The notes beneath the pieces are model-generated. The model searched no databases. It saw nothing but the letters and a program-made list of their open reading frames with translations, and was not told where the DNA came from. Shown piece by piece: positions 31,457 through 44,489 of a stretch of 64,000 nt of DNA. Source of the stretch: Viola odorata (taxonomy: Eukaryota > Streptophyta > Magnoliopsida > Malpighiales > Violaceae); the NCBI GenBank assembly GCA_963691705.1, contig OY829542.1, positions 30,738,579-30,802,578 of the forward strand, given 5' to 3'. The translations under genes and the position numbers were made by a program. Positions within the stretch are counted from its first letter, which is position 1; each line of letters begins with the position of its first letter.

Positions 31457-33038
31457 CCAGGCTAGCACGGACTCTATGAATCAATGAAAGCACAAGGAAT
31501 GCAAAGAAAACAAGGGCGAGAAAGAAACGTGAGGAAAGTCGAATGATGCTCAAGAATGTGATGATTTGAACACCAATTAGACTTAGAGTAGAATGATAAT
31601 GTGGAAAACAAGGAAGAAAGACTAAAGACACAAAGAAAGCTAGCTCAAAATGAAAAGGAGGGATAAAAGGAAATGATTGGCAACTGAAAGTTGGAAAGAA
31701 ATGGAGGGAAAATGTAATCACTTCAAATGCACACCTAAAAATGTCTCAATTACACACACAAGGGTTTAAAAACACAATGGGTTCTTGACTTGTGACTCAA
31801 TCGATTGCTTTTTATTTATTTTTTTCTTTTTTTTATAAAATTTGGATAGCTCTTGGCGTCATGACGCTAAGGGCTTAGCATCATGACGATAAGCACTGCT
31901 TTCTTTTGCTTCATTTCATTTCATCATGACACAAGGGTGTAGAAATGAGGGTGATTTGGCCTAATATGGATCAAGTGTGGTGGATGACAACTACACAAGC
32001 AAACAAAATGGGGCCACTACACACTTGTCACTTGTTCTTGCACAAATATGAAGATTTGAAGGCCATGAAGACACACATGAACGTGTATGAACAAAGAAGA
32101 TAAAGATTTGAAGCTTGAAGATGATTATAAACACAATTTTAAGATTTTTGGCTCATACTAGATCAAATCACAAAAAGACAAAATTTGGCCAAAAATCTAA
32201 AATTGCTAAAATGCTCCAAAATGAAAAGGAACATCGGAAAGATGATTTCAACCACAAAAATGATGAAAAACACAAGATTACCAACCTAGAGGACGAAAAA
32301 ATGCTCCGCTACCACATGATATGGTCTTGGTTCCGATTTGGAGAAGATGACCGAAATAGATGGATGAAGGATCTTGCCCTCTTCGTTATGAAGGTATCAC
32401 GGATGAAGGGAAGGATGGATGAAGGTGTGACAATGGATAATGGAGTAATAGGCAGTTGATTTAATGGATGAAGGATAGAGATGTATTGAATGGAAAACTT
32501 GTATTGAACTTGAAAGTGGAGAAAATCCTCCTTACAATAATGGTAAGGCAACCTTTCTATGTCACTAACAAGGATCTCTAATCAAGCCTACCCTTCCACC
32601 AACAAGGATGGACAACCCGGTTGTTTGACAAGATGAAGATAGTTGGTTCTAAGAACCCTAAAAGCTAAACCCAAGCTAAATGGTCTATGAAGATGATAAC
32701 ACTCAATTTAATTCAAAGACAAGGCATAAAAGAGGCTAAGTCCTTCTATTTATACCTATGAATTATTACATGGGGAAAACCCCTAAATACCCTTGGACAA
32801 AGGGCCTTGGGAAGCTTGGCCTTGGCGGGCTTGAAGATGGGTCGTGAGGGCTAAGACGGATGAGCTAATAGGCTAGCTCATGGCTTGCTAGGGATTTGGC
32901 GGAAAAGCTCATGGGTTGGCCGGTTATTCCATGAGAAGCTCTCGGCAAAGATAGGCTAAGTGGGAGTCCTTTCATTGGCAATGTATTTGGGCACGGATGG
33001 TCTTACTCTCGTATCAAACTGGCCCACGCTCGTATCAC
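31457..33038 (-). mobile_element. Element F: minus-strand gypsy LTR and leader
   Basis: LTR at 32317-33038 on the minus strand, ending GACCATATCA, then primer-binding site (minus-strand TGGTAGCGGAGC at 32304-32315), then a non-coding leader to about 31457 where it abuts Athila RT. The LTR start may be CGCTCGTATCA (33038) or CTCTCGTATCA (33016); both fit TGATACGAG on the minus strand. No gag or pol is present. TATA region TATTTATACC near 32748-32757. No target-site duplication found. Confidence 0.7.
32304..32315 (-). other. Element F primer-binding site
   Basis: Minus-strand TGGTAGCGGAGC, followed by ATTTTTTCG, next to the LTR end. Confidence 0.7.
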
Positions 33039-33845
33039 TTTGTGTTGCCGTTTGTCTAAGTAAACTCTCAAGCTAGATCCATTAAAGATCCATAACATAT
33101 AGATTCGACCAACTCTCAGCAAAGGAGATCGGATCATATCAAGTGGTAGCTGAGCTCTTAGCGCTCTTGAATTTATTGTTGTTGAGTCAATTTTTCTGTC
33201 AAAAAAAACATCTTGTGTTAATCTTGCGTTTTTATTTCTTGAGTTGGATTTACTGTGTCACACTTGAAATACCTTCCGACCACCACCCGGGCAAGACAAA
33301 ATCTCCGACCGAGGCAGTCCAAGTTTGTTTCGTGTTCTTGAGTTATTTTGAGTTTGACGTTTGTATGTTCATCTTGTGAATAGTGTCAATCGAGTCTTCA
33401 TCCACCATTTTTAGCGTTTCTTGAGTCTAAATTATTTTCCTTTTTCCTCCAGTGTCAGTGATATAAAGTTGGTGATTTTTGTGGAACCATTTGCTAACTA
33501 AAAAGATCAAAAGTCGAAAGGTGTGTTCTTGGTGTTCATCCTTGTTCATCCGAGAAGAGAGTGGTTTATGTGAGGGAGCAAAATTTTGATCCAAAATAAT
33601 TTCAAAAGCTTAACCATTTGTGTTTCCCTGTAAACAAATACTATCCTTGAAATCGCCGGCCATCAATTGTGCTTTTGTTTTACTTGAACGCAAGGTTAGT
33701 GTGGCCAAGTGTAGCACGACTTGCAAGCGAAAGTGAGCGATTGTGAGGATATCTTTTGCGAGTGTCCAAATACGAGAGTTTAAACATGTGAGGGAGAGAT
33801 TATTCTACTAATCTTTGTTTAAGTGTGCAGGTATAAATTTCTGAA

Positions 33846-34483
33846 TGTAAGACCAAAGTGTAGTCGGGACTAATGAGGGTAGAACCGAGAATGTCCTTAG
33901 CCAAATTCTCATATCCTTGGCTGAAATGAAGCTGACCTTGGCCAAGTATGAAGCGCGCCAGGCCATGTTAGAAGAAACCCTAAAGTTCCACGAACTATCG
34001 GGAAACAAGTCCTCTAATACCTCCACCCCTCCACCACCCCCGCTAAGCTTACCTCTTAAATCCCACAAGGACCCACACAAGGTGCCAGTCACTTGCGAGA
34101 CCGAGGAGGAAGGCCACGAGAGCGATGCCGATAATGATGGTCATGAAAGGGCGGCCGACCGAGGCTTTCCGCAAGTTCTCACCACTAGGCCCCAAAGGCA
34201 AGAGGCTTCTACAAGTCAAGCCATATCCGATACCCATACCTTCGTCCTTCAAGACCTTCAAGCCAAGGGCATCACTACCCAATACCAACTTCATCGCACG
34301 AGTCTCGCCACTAGGCCATCGCAGGGCCGTGGCCCACAAGTTACAGATAAGGACCCCAACGCCCAAATGTTAATTCCTCACTTGCGTGCGCACTCTATGC
34401 CGCGCCATGCACGCAACTTCTATGAGGATGACTACGAGGAAGCCAACGAGGACTTTGAGGCCTATGGAATCCCTCCTCACTAG
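33846..34483 (+). pseudogene. Element B gag N-terminal part
   Basis: The equivalent of the element E start codon is followed by a stop here. From 33917 an open frame of 188 codons runs: coiled coil (MAEMKLTLAKYEARQAMLEETL), proline run, acidic patch (TEEEGHESDADNDGHE) and a charged C-terminus (FYEDDYEEANEDFEAYG). Homologous to 25235-25690. The gag core that should follow is missing; the next block begins with the gag C-terminus at 34511. Confidence 0.75.
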
Positions 34484-34510
34484 AACCAACACCTACGAAG
34501 AAGAGGTACC

Positions 34511-35368
34511 ATGGCACGATTTCTCAATGGGTTAAATGATAAATTGAAGTTTAAGCTTGAATTGAAGGAGTTTGAGAGCCTACAATCCATGCTATATTAC
34601 GCATTGAAGGTAGAGGTGTACGAGGACTCTAAACGGAAATCCTACACCACCCGAAACACACCCCAAACCTACCCGTCTTCAACCAAACAACCATACCACA
34701 AAGACACCCTCTACCAAAAGGACACCAAACCCGACTTCCCTCCAAAAGTCGAAGCCCCCACACAAAAACCTTACACACCAAAACCAACCAACACCCCCGT
34801 ATATAATAACCCTCCACCTATAAAGTACTCCTCTACCGTTGAGTGTTTTAAGTGTCATGGGCGAGGACACATCTCTTCCGAGTGCCAAAACCGCCGGGTC
34901 ATAGTCATCCGAGAAGGATTATATGATTCCAAAAGTGAGAGCGAACTCCATAGAGGAGAAGTTGAGGGAGAGGGGCATGAAGCAAAAGATAGTGAAGAGG
35001 AGATCAGTCCCGCAATGGCCATAACACTAGTTGTGAGAAGGAGCATGAATGCTAAACTGAAATGTGAGGACGATTACGAAGATCAAAGGGAAAATCTTTT
35101 CCATTCCCGAATTGACATCAGTGGTAAGGTTGCTTCCCTTATTGTTGACAATGGGAGCGTTGTGGATGCCGCAAGCCACCTCTTGGTGCATAAGCTCAAT
35201 TTGCCTACCTTACCTCATCCGAACCCCTATTCTTTGCATTGGATTAACGATGAGGGTGAGGTGAGGGTTAAGGAACAAGTTCTAGTTTCATTAAAGATGA
35301 GTGGATATAAGGTTGAGAGGCTTTATGATGTGGTCACAATGAATGCAAGTCACCTTCTACTAAGCTGA
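34511..35368 (+). pseudogene. Element B gag C-terminus, zinc knuckle and protease
   Basis: Starts MARFLNGLNDKLKF, the end of the gag core as in element C (MARFLSGLNREIA). A lysine/threonine/proline-rich spacer follows, then a zinc knuckle CFKCHGRGHISSEC near residue 115, an acidic stretch, and protease with IVDNGSVVDAAS near residue 218. It ends SHLLLS then TGA at 35366-35368, where relatives read LLGRPWQFD. The linker continues in the same frame to about 35763 with another stop. Confidence 0.8.
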
Positions 35369-35903
35369 CCATGGCAGTTTGATCGCCATGTTGTGCATGA
35401 CGGCCGCACCAAGAAAATTCACTTGACTCACCGAGGTAAGATATTCAACATCCCTCCTCTTTCCCCCGCACAAGTACATGAAAACCAAAGGTACATGGAG
35501 AAAGCAAGTACGGAATTTCACTTGATGAGGAAAATGCGAGAGAAGAGTGAAAAAAATGTGAGCATTGCGTTTAAAAACCCCCATGAAAAGATTGAGTATG
35601 GAAATCTGAGTAAGGAAGACTGAGAGAAGAAAATAGAGCATGGTAGAGAAGGTGATCCTAAACACTTGAGTGTTATGGCAAGGAGTAAGGATGTGAGGCA
35701 TGTACTTTTGAATAACACGATGTGTCTTGTGCCTTGGTACAAAACGCATTGTTTAAATGTTACCACTAACCATCCTTCTCGTCCGATTGTCTGATCTTTA
35801 TAGGAATTTAAAGATGGTAGTACTAAGGCAGCCAAAGTCAAGGTACTCCATGAGCAGCCGGAGGATACGGATTCGAGGACGAATCCTTCCGAAGGGGAGG
35901 AGA
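35369..35903 (+). pseudogene. Element B protease-RT linker fused to pol tail
   Basis: 35393-35623 reads as the charged linker after protease (GRTKKIHLTHRGKIFNIPPL, SPAQVHENQRYMEK). Near 35797 it passes directly into the last residues of pol (DSRTNPSEGEE at 35870-35900). About 3 kb of RT-RNase H-integrase coding sequence is absent compared with element C. The polypurine tract GAAGGGGAGGAGA overlaps this coding tail. Confidence 0.75.
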
Positions 35904-36014
35904 TGATGCGATCACGGATGCACGCATGATGGCATGATTGTATTTATGTTGGAGTAAATCTGCCATTTTAATTTACCATGCTTTATTTTTCCTGTACAAA
36001 GTTCCTTCTATCCC

Positions 36015-38118
36015 TTCATCCATTGAGTGGTCACCTTAGAGCTACTTTGCTGAGAGGTGGTGATCTTTATGGTTTAGTACCTTCTTCTGTCATTGCTGCC
36101 TGTGATACAAAATCAAGTAATCTCTGCAAATCACTAAACCCTATGGTGGAGTCAAATCCTGCACTGGCCTTGCCATTTATCATGAGGGCTGCTACACGAT
36201 TATCTGCGTCTGTTGTTACCCCTCAGAGAAAGCTTTCAATTTGAAAAAAAATCTAGACCCCTTGAGATCTTAGATATGTCTGATATCCAACAATCTAATT
36301 CCCAAGAAAATATTCTAGTTGAAGCAATATATATTCAAGCTTCATTGGATTTGGCTATTAATTCAGTGGCTCTTAATGTCTCATCAACTAGATATTAGCT
36401 GGATGTTATTGCACACAAACTTGGTGTGATGGATGCCAGAAATGTTTTGCTCTCAAGGTATGTGATAGAGAAGTATGAAAACATACTCTTTATATGAAGT
36501 AACTCATTGCAAATATAAAGTATTTGTACTGTTTCTTAGGATTAGTTTGTATTTTTTCTTGAACAGGACTATTGGTAAAGCTTCTTCTGATTCAAGATTA
36601 TACTATGCTGCTCCTGAGTCACTTGTGATTCAAGATTTTTTCTTGAACAGGACTATTTAGATAAACTTTAAAAAAAACAATATAAAAAAATTAATTATAT
36701 ATTAGAATTCATACAATATACGTACTTTTTAGAATTTTTCTCTACTTTAGGATTAGAATTGAATGAGAGATTGAGAGGGTGATCGATATGTGATGATTTA
36801 GTGTAGAAATTGAATTAAATGGAGGGATTGGATTTCAGCAGAGATTGAATTGGCTTTGGTACGGGTTTATTGGTAGTGATGATTTGGGAAATGAGGATTT
36901 GGGTGTGGATTGGGTTTAAAATTTGGGTTGGGCTTTGGGTTGGGTTTTAATTTTTTTAAACTTTTATCTCTTACGTTCGAACTTTTATCATTTACGAACG
37001 AATTTTTATTGAACTATAGAGTGGACTTTTCGTCGCTTACTGTGTACTAATTATTTTGCTTTATTTTATTCCACATTTTAACAATTTCGGTTCGAGTTTT
37101 TATGCATTTTAAAGTAAAATTCCTCGTATCATCAGCTCGAACCGAACCAGCAATATATATATTAATTTTTTTTGAAAAGTTTTGGGGGGGGGGGGGGGGG
37201 GGGGGGGGGGCTGGCCCCTTTGAGGCTCCACCTCTGGATTTAGGTGTAGTTTATTGGATAATGTTTTGGTTTAATTAGCCCTGTCGTTTTCACAAAAAAC
37301 TTGCATCTTGTAGACCTTCACCAACATTCTTCTTTTTTCAAATAAACAATTAAATGGGATGAAAATGAAATTACAATTTGGTGGTCTTGTAACAGATCTT
37401 TTTTTATGTTGTTACCTGTAGATTATCTCTGAAATAAAATTCATAGTTCATCACGTTTTTTTATTTTAAGTGTTTGTGGTGATATCTACCTAACATTGTA
37501 ACTCTAAATTGATGTTCTGGCAGAGGAGTGCTACTTGCAATGTGTTGTGACTTCGTTGCGCATAACTGAACCTCCAGAATAAAGAATGGAGCAAGCTCTT
37601 TTCAGCCCACCACTTTCAAAGCAACGGGTTGAATATGCTGTGATACACATCATACAATCTTCCGCTGTTACTTTGATACTTCCTCTGGTGCACAATAAAT
37701 GACTTTCTCTTACGGGTTTTTACTGTTCATAATACTTGTCATTTTATTTTTTCCGAATCATATATTTTGTGCAAATGACAATTTTTTTTATACATCAACC
37801 TAATTTGATGATTGTGTGGTAATTTCAGTGAAAATTAGAAGTAAAAATGAAATAATGTGGAATAAAATAAAATTAAAGATCATTATTTTACGATTTTTTA
37901 CTATCTCAAAACGTCATTTATTTTGCCCGGAGGAAATATTATCTATGATACTTTTTATTCTAAGCATTAATATCAGAAATTAAGGTGACAGTCTTATCTC
38001 TCCATTTTTCTAGGTTGACTTTGGATGCGACTCTGGAAGTTTACTGGAGTCTTTATTGGATTACGAAACTTCTCTGGAAAAAATTGTTGGCATTGACCCA
38101 TCTCAAAAGGGTCTTAGC
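36015..38118 (+). pseudogene. HEN1: HEN1 small-RNA 2'-O-methyltransferase pseudogene fragment
   Basis: Pieces in HEN1 order with intron borders kept. 36015-36240: HPLSGHLRATLLRGG, LYGLVPSSVIAACD, then RAATRLSASV. 36240-36457, after a frameshift: ILVEAIYI, LNVSSTRY then a stop, then LDVIAHKLGV. Intron 36458-36566 (GTATGTG...GAACAG). Exon 36567-36634: TIGKASSDSRLYYAAPESL. A transposon fragment follows. Exon 37524-37675: EPPE, stop, MEQALFSPPLSKQRVEYA. Exon 38014-38118: VDFGCDSGSLLESLLDYE, methyltransferase motif I with usual GCGSG changed to GCDSG. HEN1 methylates 3' ends of plant miRNA and siRNA. The second dsRNA-binding and FKBP-like regions and most of the methyltransferase are missing. Retained introns point to a duplicated genomic segment, not a retrocopy. 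Confidence 0.85.
36655..37250 (-). mobile_element. DNA-transposon-like fragment inside the HEN1 pseudogene
   Basis: 36655-36745 (TTAGATAAACTT ... ATTAGAATTCATACAATATACGTAC) is the reverse complement of 60697-60790. Further right, 27 consecutive G (37184-37210) followed by CTGGCCCC and CCACCTCTGGA resembles the G-rich ends seen on many plant DNA transposons (CAGGG-CGGA-CC type). Class not determined. Confidence 0.45.
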
Positions 38119-38283
38119 CGTGCTGCCAAGGTCAAGTCTGAACCTTAAGAAACAAAGTTTTCAAAATGCCCTTACCAAGATTTTTCATCCTCTGAATTTC
38201 CACCCCAGCTATTTTGTCTTGGCCAAGCCCTTGACCAAGCCCATTTTATTGTTTAATTGTTATTCTTTTATTTTTAGTTTCAG

Positions 38284-38403
38284 AATCAAACCAACAATTC
38301 CAGTGACAAGGAAGTCAACCGAAAACTACACACCCGAGGAGTCTCTGTGGACGATCCTCTTGCCACCATCTACAAGCCCTTTGTGGGTCGTGATAAGTTG
38401 TAA
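38284..38403 (+). other. Orphan exon-like ORF (39 aa)
   Basis: An acceptor-like TTTAGTTTCAG is followed by 39 open codons (NQTNNSSDKEVNRK, then HTRGVSVDDPLATIYKPFVG) ending TAA 38401-38403. It looks protein-like but I cannot assign it; it may be a further host exon carried with the HEN1 segment. Confidence 0.3.
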
Positions 38404-38806
38404 CTCTCTCTTAATTCATATCTATTTTACCACTATTTTTTGACGCTCTCGACAAGCGATCACCAACCAACCGAAAACAAAACAAAACAAAAATACCTCT
38501 CCACACGGGTCGTCGGTAAGACTCGATACGCAACCTAAAAAAAGGGGACCCAACAGAAAATGAAGTAATGAAACAAAACGAAGAAAATAGTAAAACAGAG
38601 CAAAACTAAACTTACCCGATATTTAAGTCGTCTGTGTGGGTTCGATGCGCCACTAGAGTTCGGGGAAGCAAGATAAATAATTAAAGAAACAGTCGTAGAA
38701 GGAGGTGAAGAGACGAACACGATAATAGATGTAGGGGAAGAGAGGAAAAGAAAAGAAAGAAATACAAGAAAGAAGAAAAAACCTACTCGAATGATTTTGC
38801 TCAGAA
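38404..38806. other. Unassigned non-coding stretch
   Basis: A-rich sequence with two loosely similar segments (CACACGGGTCGTCGGTAAGA near 38501 and AGTCGTCTGTGTGGGTTCGA near 38626). No gene seen. Confidence 0.5.
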
Positions 38807-39572
<766 letters not shown>

Positions 39573-40422
39573 AAATTAGGGTGTTGTTGCTACCCGATTT
39601 TTGACATTTTTACCATAACCTACCCGTTTTTTGCATTTTTCCCGTTCGAGCTTCTATCGGTCCCAAACGAGATTTCTCGGACCATAGATCGAACCAAATA
39701 ATATATGCTCGTCTAACTCACCTTCTCCATTTTTCTTTTCCACGACCTCTGCAAATCTCAACCTCTCCCTCTCCATTTCTTCCTCCAAGCCATCACCGTC
39801 CTTCACTCACTGCATTTAATGCAACCCATCCCTCACTACCCTTGTTATCACCATCTGTCACTGCCCTCGTCATCATCATCACTACCCTCTATAAATACTC
39901 CCTTCCTCACTACCCTTGTTAATTTTGCTTGCTTTCGTTCGTCAAATCGCTTGCTATTTTCGGATTAATTGCATTGTTGTTTTGGTCGGTTTGGTTGCTG
40001 CATTTGTTAGGTCTGTCTTGGTCATTTAATTACCTATCTTCGTGCATCTGGTCGTGCTCTTGGTCGCCGGTATCCTAAGGAAAAATAAGGAGTTTTGAAA
40101 ATGAAGGAAGGGCTGGGCTATGTTTTAAATTTGGTATGGAGTTGGTCATAGGTCTATCTTGGTCGTTTAATCAGTAACCTTTTTGGATGAGACTCGGGTG
40201 CCTAACACCTTCCCGAGTCCATAAATCGACCCCGAACAGTTGTTCTCGGGTTTATACCCTTTTTCCCTTAGCTTTTTATTTTGTTTTCTGTCATTTTATC
40301 AGACCGTAGGTTTCCCTAAACTTATAGAAATAAATAGGGTGGCGACTTCATGTCATCATGTGAGATGAGTCCCATTTTTGTCTCATATCCATCAGAACCG
40401 CTCACGAAAAGGGGGTGCGACA
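39573..40422 (+). repeat. Element H LTR
   Basis: Starts TGTTGTTGCTACCCG and ends GGGGGTGCGACA, followed by a primer-binding-like GTTTGGCGACTTCAATAGGGA. TATA box CTATAAATA at 39889-39897. The GGGGGTGCGACA / TTTGGCGACT junction is typical of a class of large plant LTR elements with long non-coding interiors. No second copy lies in the window. Confidence 0.65.
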
Positions 40423-40423
40423 G

Positions 40424-40442
40424 TTTGGCGACTTCAATAGGG
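40424..40442 (+). other. Element H primer-binding site
   Basis: TTTGGCGACTTCAATAGGG two bases after the LTR; resembles TTTGGCGACTCCACTGGGG seen in related plant elements. Confidence 0.55.
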
Positions 40443-43400
40443 ACAAATAGGGTCGGAGCTGGAATATTTTTTGAGGTGTTTGTTTTTTATTTTATCTACT
40501 TGCCTTGACAAATTGTCATATTTTTGTATGTTTTTTATGCATGATTGTTGCTTTTCATGTATTTACTCGCTTTGATAAATTGTGATTTTTTCGTGTGCTT
40601 TTTATGCATGACTATTGTTTTGTTTACTCGCGTTGATAAACTGACATTATCACGTGCATTTCACGCATGTTGCCCTATCTCCGGGCCCTTTCCAAATAAG
40701 ATTAGGTTGGTAGTAGTGAAGTCCTAGGGCTTACGCCCTAGTAAGCTTTCACGAACCCTAACTCGGACTCGAACCCCTAAATGGATTTAGCGCCCCGATT
40801 CCTTTTATGATTCGGTAAACGCTCTCGTATCCATTTACTGAGGGACCACTTTTATGGTATCGTCCGGGAGCCTTTCAGCCAGTTAGAAATAGTTGAAGTC
40901 ACCCCAGCATGTGCATCATAACCACATGTATATATTCCAACTTGCTACATTATTGCCTTTGTTTTTCACATTCTACTCTTTTGATTTATTAAATTTTATC
41001 CTGGTTATTACTTTTATTAAATCATTATTCTAGTTTTCAGTCTATTTTGGATTTAGAAGCTACTAATTAGTTTCTTTTCTTTCCAGCTCAAAGAACAGAG
41101 GTATGAAAGAAAGCTTCGCCATAGTCGAGCCTACGACTATAAAAAAGGGAGCTTCGTGGGAGGCAACCCACGTGTTCTTTTCAATATTTCTATTTCGTTA
41201 ATTTTAATTCAAGATTTTGGGATATCTTTTCGTCTGTATTTACAATTTAATTCCCCTTTTTTATTTCAAGTGCAGTAAGACTTGTAAACTTGGGGGCAAG
41301 CATGTGAAATGACGACCAGAAGAAGACGCTGGGCAACATCAATAGTGGAGAACATTTTTACCAGGGGGCAAAGCATAGAGAGAGATAATTCGTAACAATG
41401 GGCCCTTTGCGTCCTACCTTTGCTTCAGTCCATCGCTACTTTGCGAGATAGAGGAATCCTCCTCCTACCAGCTCTTGAATGACCGTCCTCCCTACCCTTG
41501 CTGCTTCTACTGCACATTTTCAAAGAAGTCCATTTTCCTTTCTGCCTTTTAGTCTTAGCCCTTGTACAGTCATTGTGCGTTCATTTTTCTACATTAGGGG
41601 GCAACTTTTAATCTGTCATTTAAAATATTTTAAGATTTTTTTGGACTTTGTGGTTGTAAATATTGCTTTTTCTTAATAAAAATCCACACTACCCTCAAAT
41701 TTTCAAAACTTCTCCAGATTGAGCATGTTCATCATTTTACTGCATCACAGATGACTTGCATATTCATTTGAAATTATATGACATGTATGATCTCGTCTAT
41801 TAGCTCTTATATCTGCAGCATACCTTAGATGTAAGTAGTCACGAACACAACCCTATGAGCACTTTGGGCCTTCATGCCTTTTTTCTTTCATGAGCGCAAA
41901 TGCCTAACTAAGCGCTAGTTAGATTTGCATAATATTCAGGGTACATGCACCATTAGACATGGGATAGCAGTAACATGATATTGGACTTTGCTCTTTGCTT
42001 CCACATTCTTTTGTTTTCTCAACCTTTTGCCTTCAACGCTTATCCTTGCACATTCTTCTATTCACCTCTTTCATAAGCCACTTGTAAAACCTTTTATTTC
42101 CACTTGAGCTCCCTAAATAGTGAGCAGTACCCAATTGAAGTTGTTAACCGGAGGTAAGGTGCACATCGAATGTGGTTTGCGAAAGAGGAGATACAAAAAA
42201 TAAAAGGGGAGAGAAAACCCCTTGAAGATTGTCGATGACCTGCGCTGGAAAAAGGCTGAGGAAACAAGGAATGAAGGCCGCTCACCTAAAACCAGAACTG
42301 AGGAAAGCCAAGACAAAAACCGTACTTGCTTTGCTTGCTGGTGTATTTACATTTGACTTAAGAAAAAAAAAACAAAGAAATAATACAAAGGAAAAAAAAT
42401 TTAAAGAATTCAAAAGTGTTCAAAGAACACGACAACACAACAAAAAAACAGAAGCAAGTATAGAAAATGGTACAGAGTCAACAAAGGTGATCTCAAGAAG
42501 AAACATCCCCGATAAAGATTGAAGAACTTGTGTGCTTTGCCCTCACTGCAACCAATCGTCGAGTACTGCTCACGAAATCCTTTTTTCTTTCTGCTAAATT
42601 TTTTTCCCGTTTCTATACAAACTTTTCCTTCTTTCAAACACTACACAATTCCTTTTTCTGGCAAAGTCCTCTTGATTATTAGAATGCCCATGCATGTGCA
42701 TCTTTCACTTAGATTGACATTGCAAATTTGATTTCTGTGCTATGTCTGTTGCATTTTTATGAGTGTAAACACTTAGCCTTATTTCTGAGCATGAGTGAAA
42801 ACACCAATGTCCAGTGAGGATTGCTTACCTCTACATATTGTGGGAAAGTCTTGTTCTTGAGGTCGTTATCTCCTGAGCACGATGCAGACACTTTCTAGAC
42901 TTGTATCAAGCATGCTTATATGACAAAAATGGGATGACATGTTCTCCAAAAATGCTTAAATTTGTTGAACCTTCTCTTGATAAGGAAGTTGTTTTTATCT
43001 TGATAAAATGCTTGGGGGCAAGCCTTATGGTAGTGTGGGAATACTTTCATATACAACATATATGATTTGATCTCCCTTTTTTTCCATATATCAATTGCGT
43101 TCTCTTTTTCCATCTATGTTGCTTCGTGTTTGCTTCCTTCCTACTTACAGGATACATATATGGAGGGAAACTTTGAAAAAATCTCACGCTAATGGGTTTC
43201 GATGAGAAAATTGTCATCTTGCCCTCATCGTCAATAAATCCAACCAAGATATGAAAAGTCTGGTCACACCAAGTCCAGAGCAGCAATTACGTTTTCTGCA
43301 TCCATCCCGTTGGGCAGCAGCATCCGAGTTTTTACGTTTCTGCATCAGCATCCAGTTGGGTAGCAATGTTCGAGTGGATTTTACGTTTTCACATTAACAC

Positions 43401-43475
43401 ACCATTGGCATCAGCATCAAGTCCCGCAAGGTGTCCGACTAGAGCCATCAACATCCGAGTAAAGTGAACGGACAA
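40443..43475 (+). mobile_element. Element H non-coding interior
   Basis: About 3 kb without a convincing reading frame on either strand. It contains GGGGGCAAGC/GGGGGCAAAG-type strings (41290, 41360, 43013) and ACTATAAAAAAGGGAGCTTCG near 41136. It behaves like the interior of a non-autonomous large-retrotransposon derivative. No pol motif found. Confidence 0.5.
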
Positions 43476-44460
43476 TGAGTACTACCCTCGCCCGAACCTG
43501 ACTCACAATCCGCCCTCGCTATTAGAGAAGACCATCCATCCTCACTGTCAGACAAGACCATCCATCCTTGGTATCGGAGAAGACAATCCACCCTCGCTAT
43601 CGGAGAAGACCATCATCCTTAGTATTAGAGTTCATCCCGTCCCCAATATCAGAGATCATCCTCAGTATCAGAGACCATCATCCTCAGTATCAGAGATCAT
43701 CCCGTCCTCAAAATCAGAGATCATCCTCAGTATCAGAGATCATCCCGTCCTCAATATCAGAGATCATCATGTCCTCAATAATCAGAGATCGATCATCCTC
43801 AATACCAGAGACCATATCCCTCAATATCAGAGATCATCCCGTCCTCACTATCAGAGAAACCATCCATCCTCAATATCAGAAAATATCATCCTTCCGCAAT
43901 ATCCGAGAAGACCAACCTTCCACAATATTAGAGAAAACTATCCCTCCTAAATATCCGAGAAGACCATCCTTCCTCAATATTAGGGAAGACCATCCTTGCT
44001 CAATATCCGAGAAGACCATCCTTGCTCAATATTAGAGAAGACCATCCTTCCTCAATATCCTAGAAGACCATCCTCCTCAATATCCGAGAAGACCATCTTT
44101 CCTCAATATCCGAGAAGACCATACATTTTTCTTAGAGAAACCATCCAACCTCACTACTAGAGAAACCATTCATCCTCAATATCATAGAAGACCATCCTTC
44201 CTCAATATTCGAGAAGACCATCCTTCCTCAATATTTGAGAAGACCAAACATTTTCCTCAATATCCTAGAAGACCATCCTTCCTCAATATCTAAGAAGACT
44301 AAACATTTTCCTCAATATCCGAGAAGACCGACGCTTTCCTCAATATCCGAGAAGACCATCTTGCCTCAATATCTAAGAAGACAACTTCCCTCAATATCCA
44401 AGAAGACCTACATTCCCTCAATATCCGAGAAGACCAATATTTTCCTCAACATCCGAGCAA
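43476..44460 (+). repeat. Tandem repeat family 1 (about 26 bp unit)
   Basis: Degenerate array built on TCAATATCCGAGAAGACCATCCTTCC, with shorter variants (TCAGTATCAGAGATCATCC) in the left third. Roughly 35 copies. Long ORFs across it only translate the repeat. Confidence 0.9.
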
Positions 44461-44489
44461 AGCTACGTTACCATAAAAAAACATCAAGC

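Larger units (their letters stand above)
33039..35950 (+). mobile_element. Element B: internally deleted gypsy element
   Basis: The 5' LTR is cut down to its last 103 bp (33039-33141, ends ATCATATCA). Then a primer-binding site at 33144 (TGGTAGCTGAGC), leader, gag, zinc knuckle, protease, linker, then directly the C-terminal tail of pol (DSRTNPSEGEE), a polypurine tract at 35891-35903 and about 45 bp of 3' LTR from 35904 (TGATGCGATCACGG). RT, RNase H and integrase are missing, as is the gag core. Confidence 0.75.

Noticed and set aside
31284..31721. 145-codon minus-strand ORF
   Set aside because: Crosses the junction of Athila RT and element F, so it cannot be a real gene.
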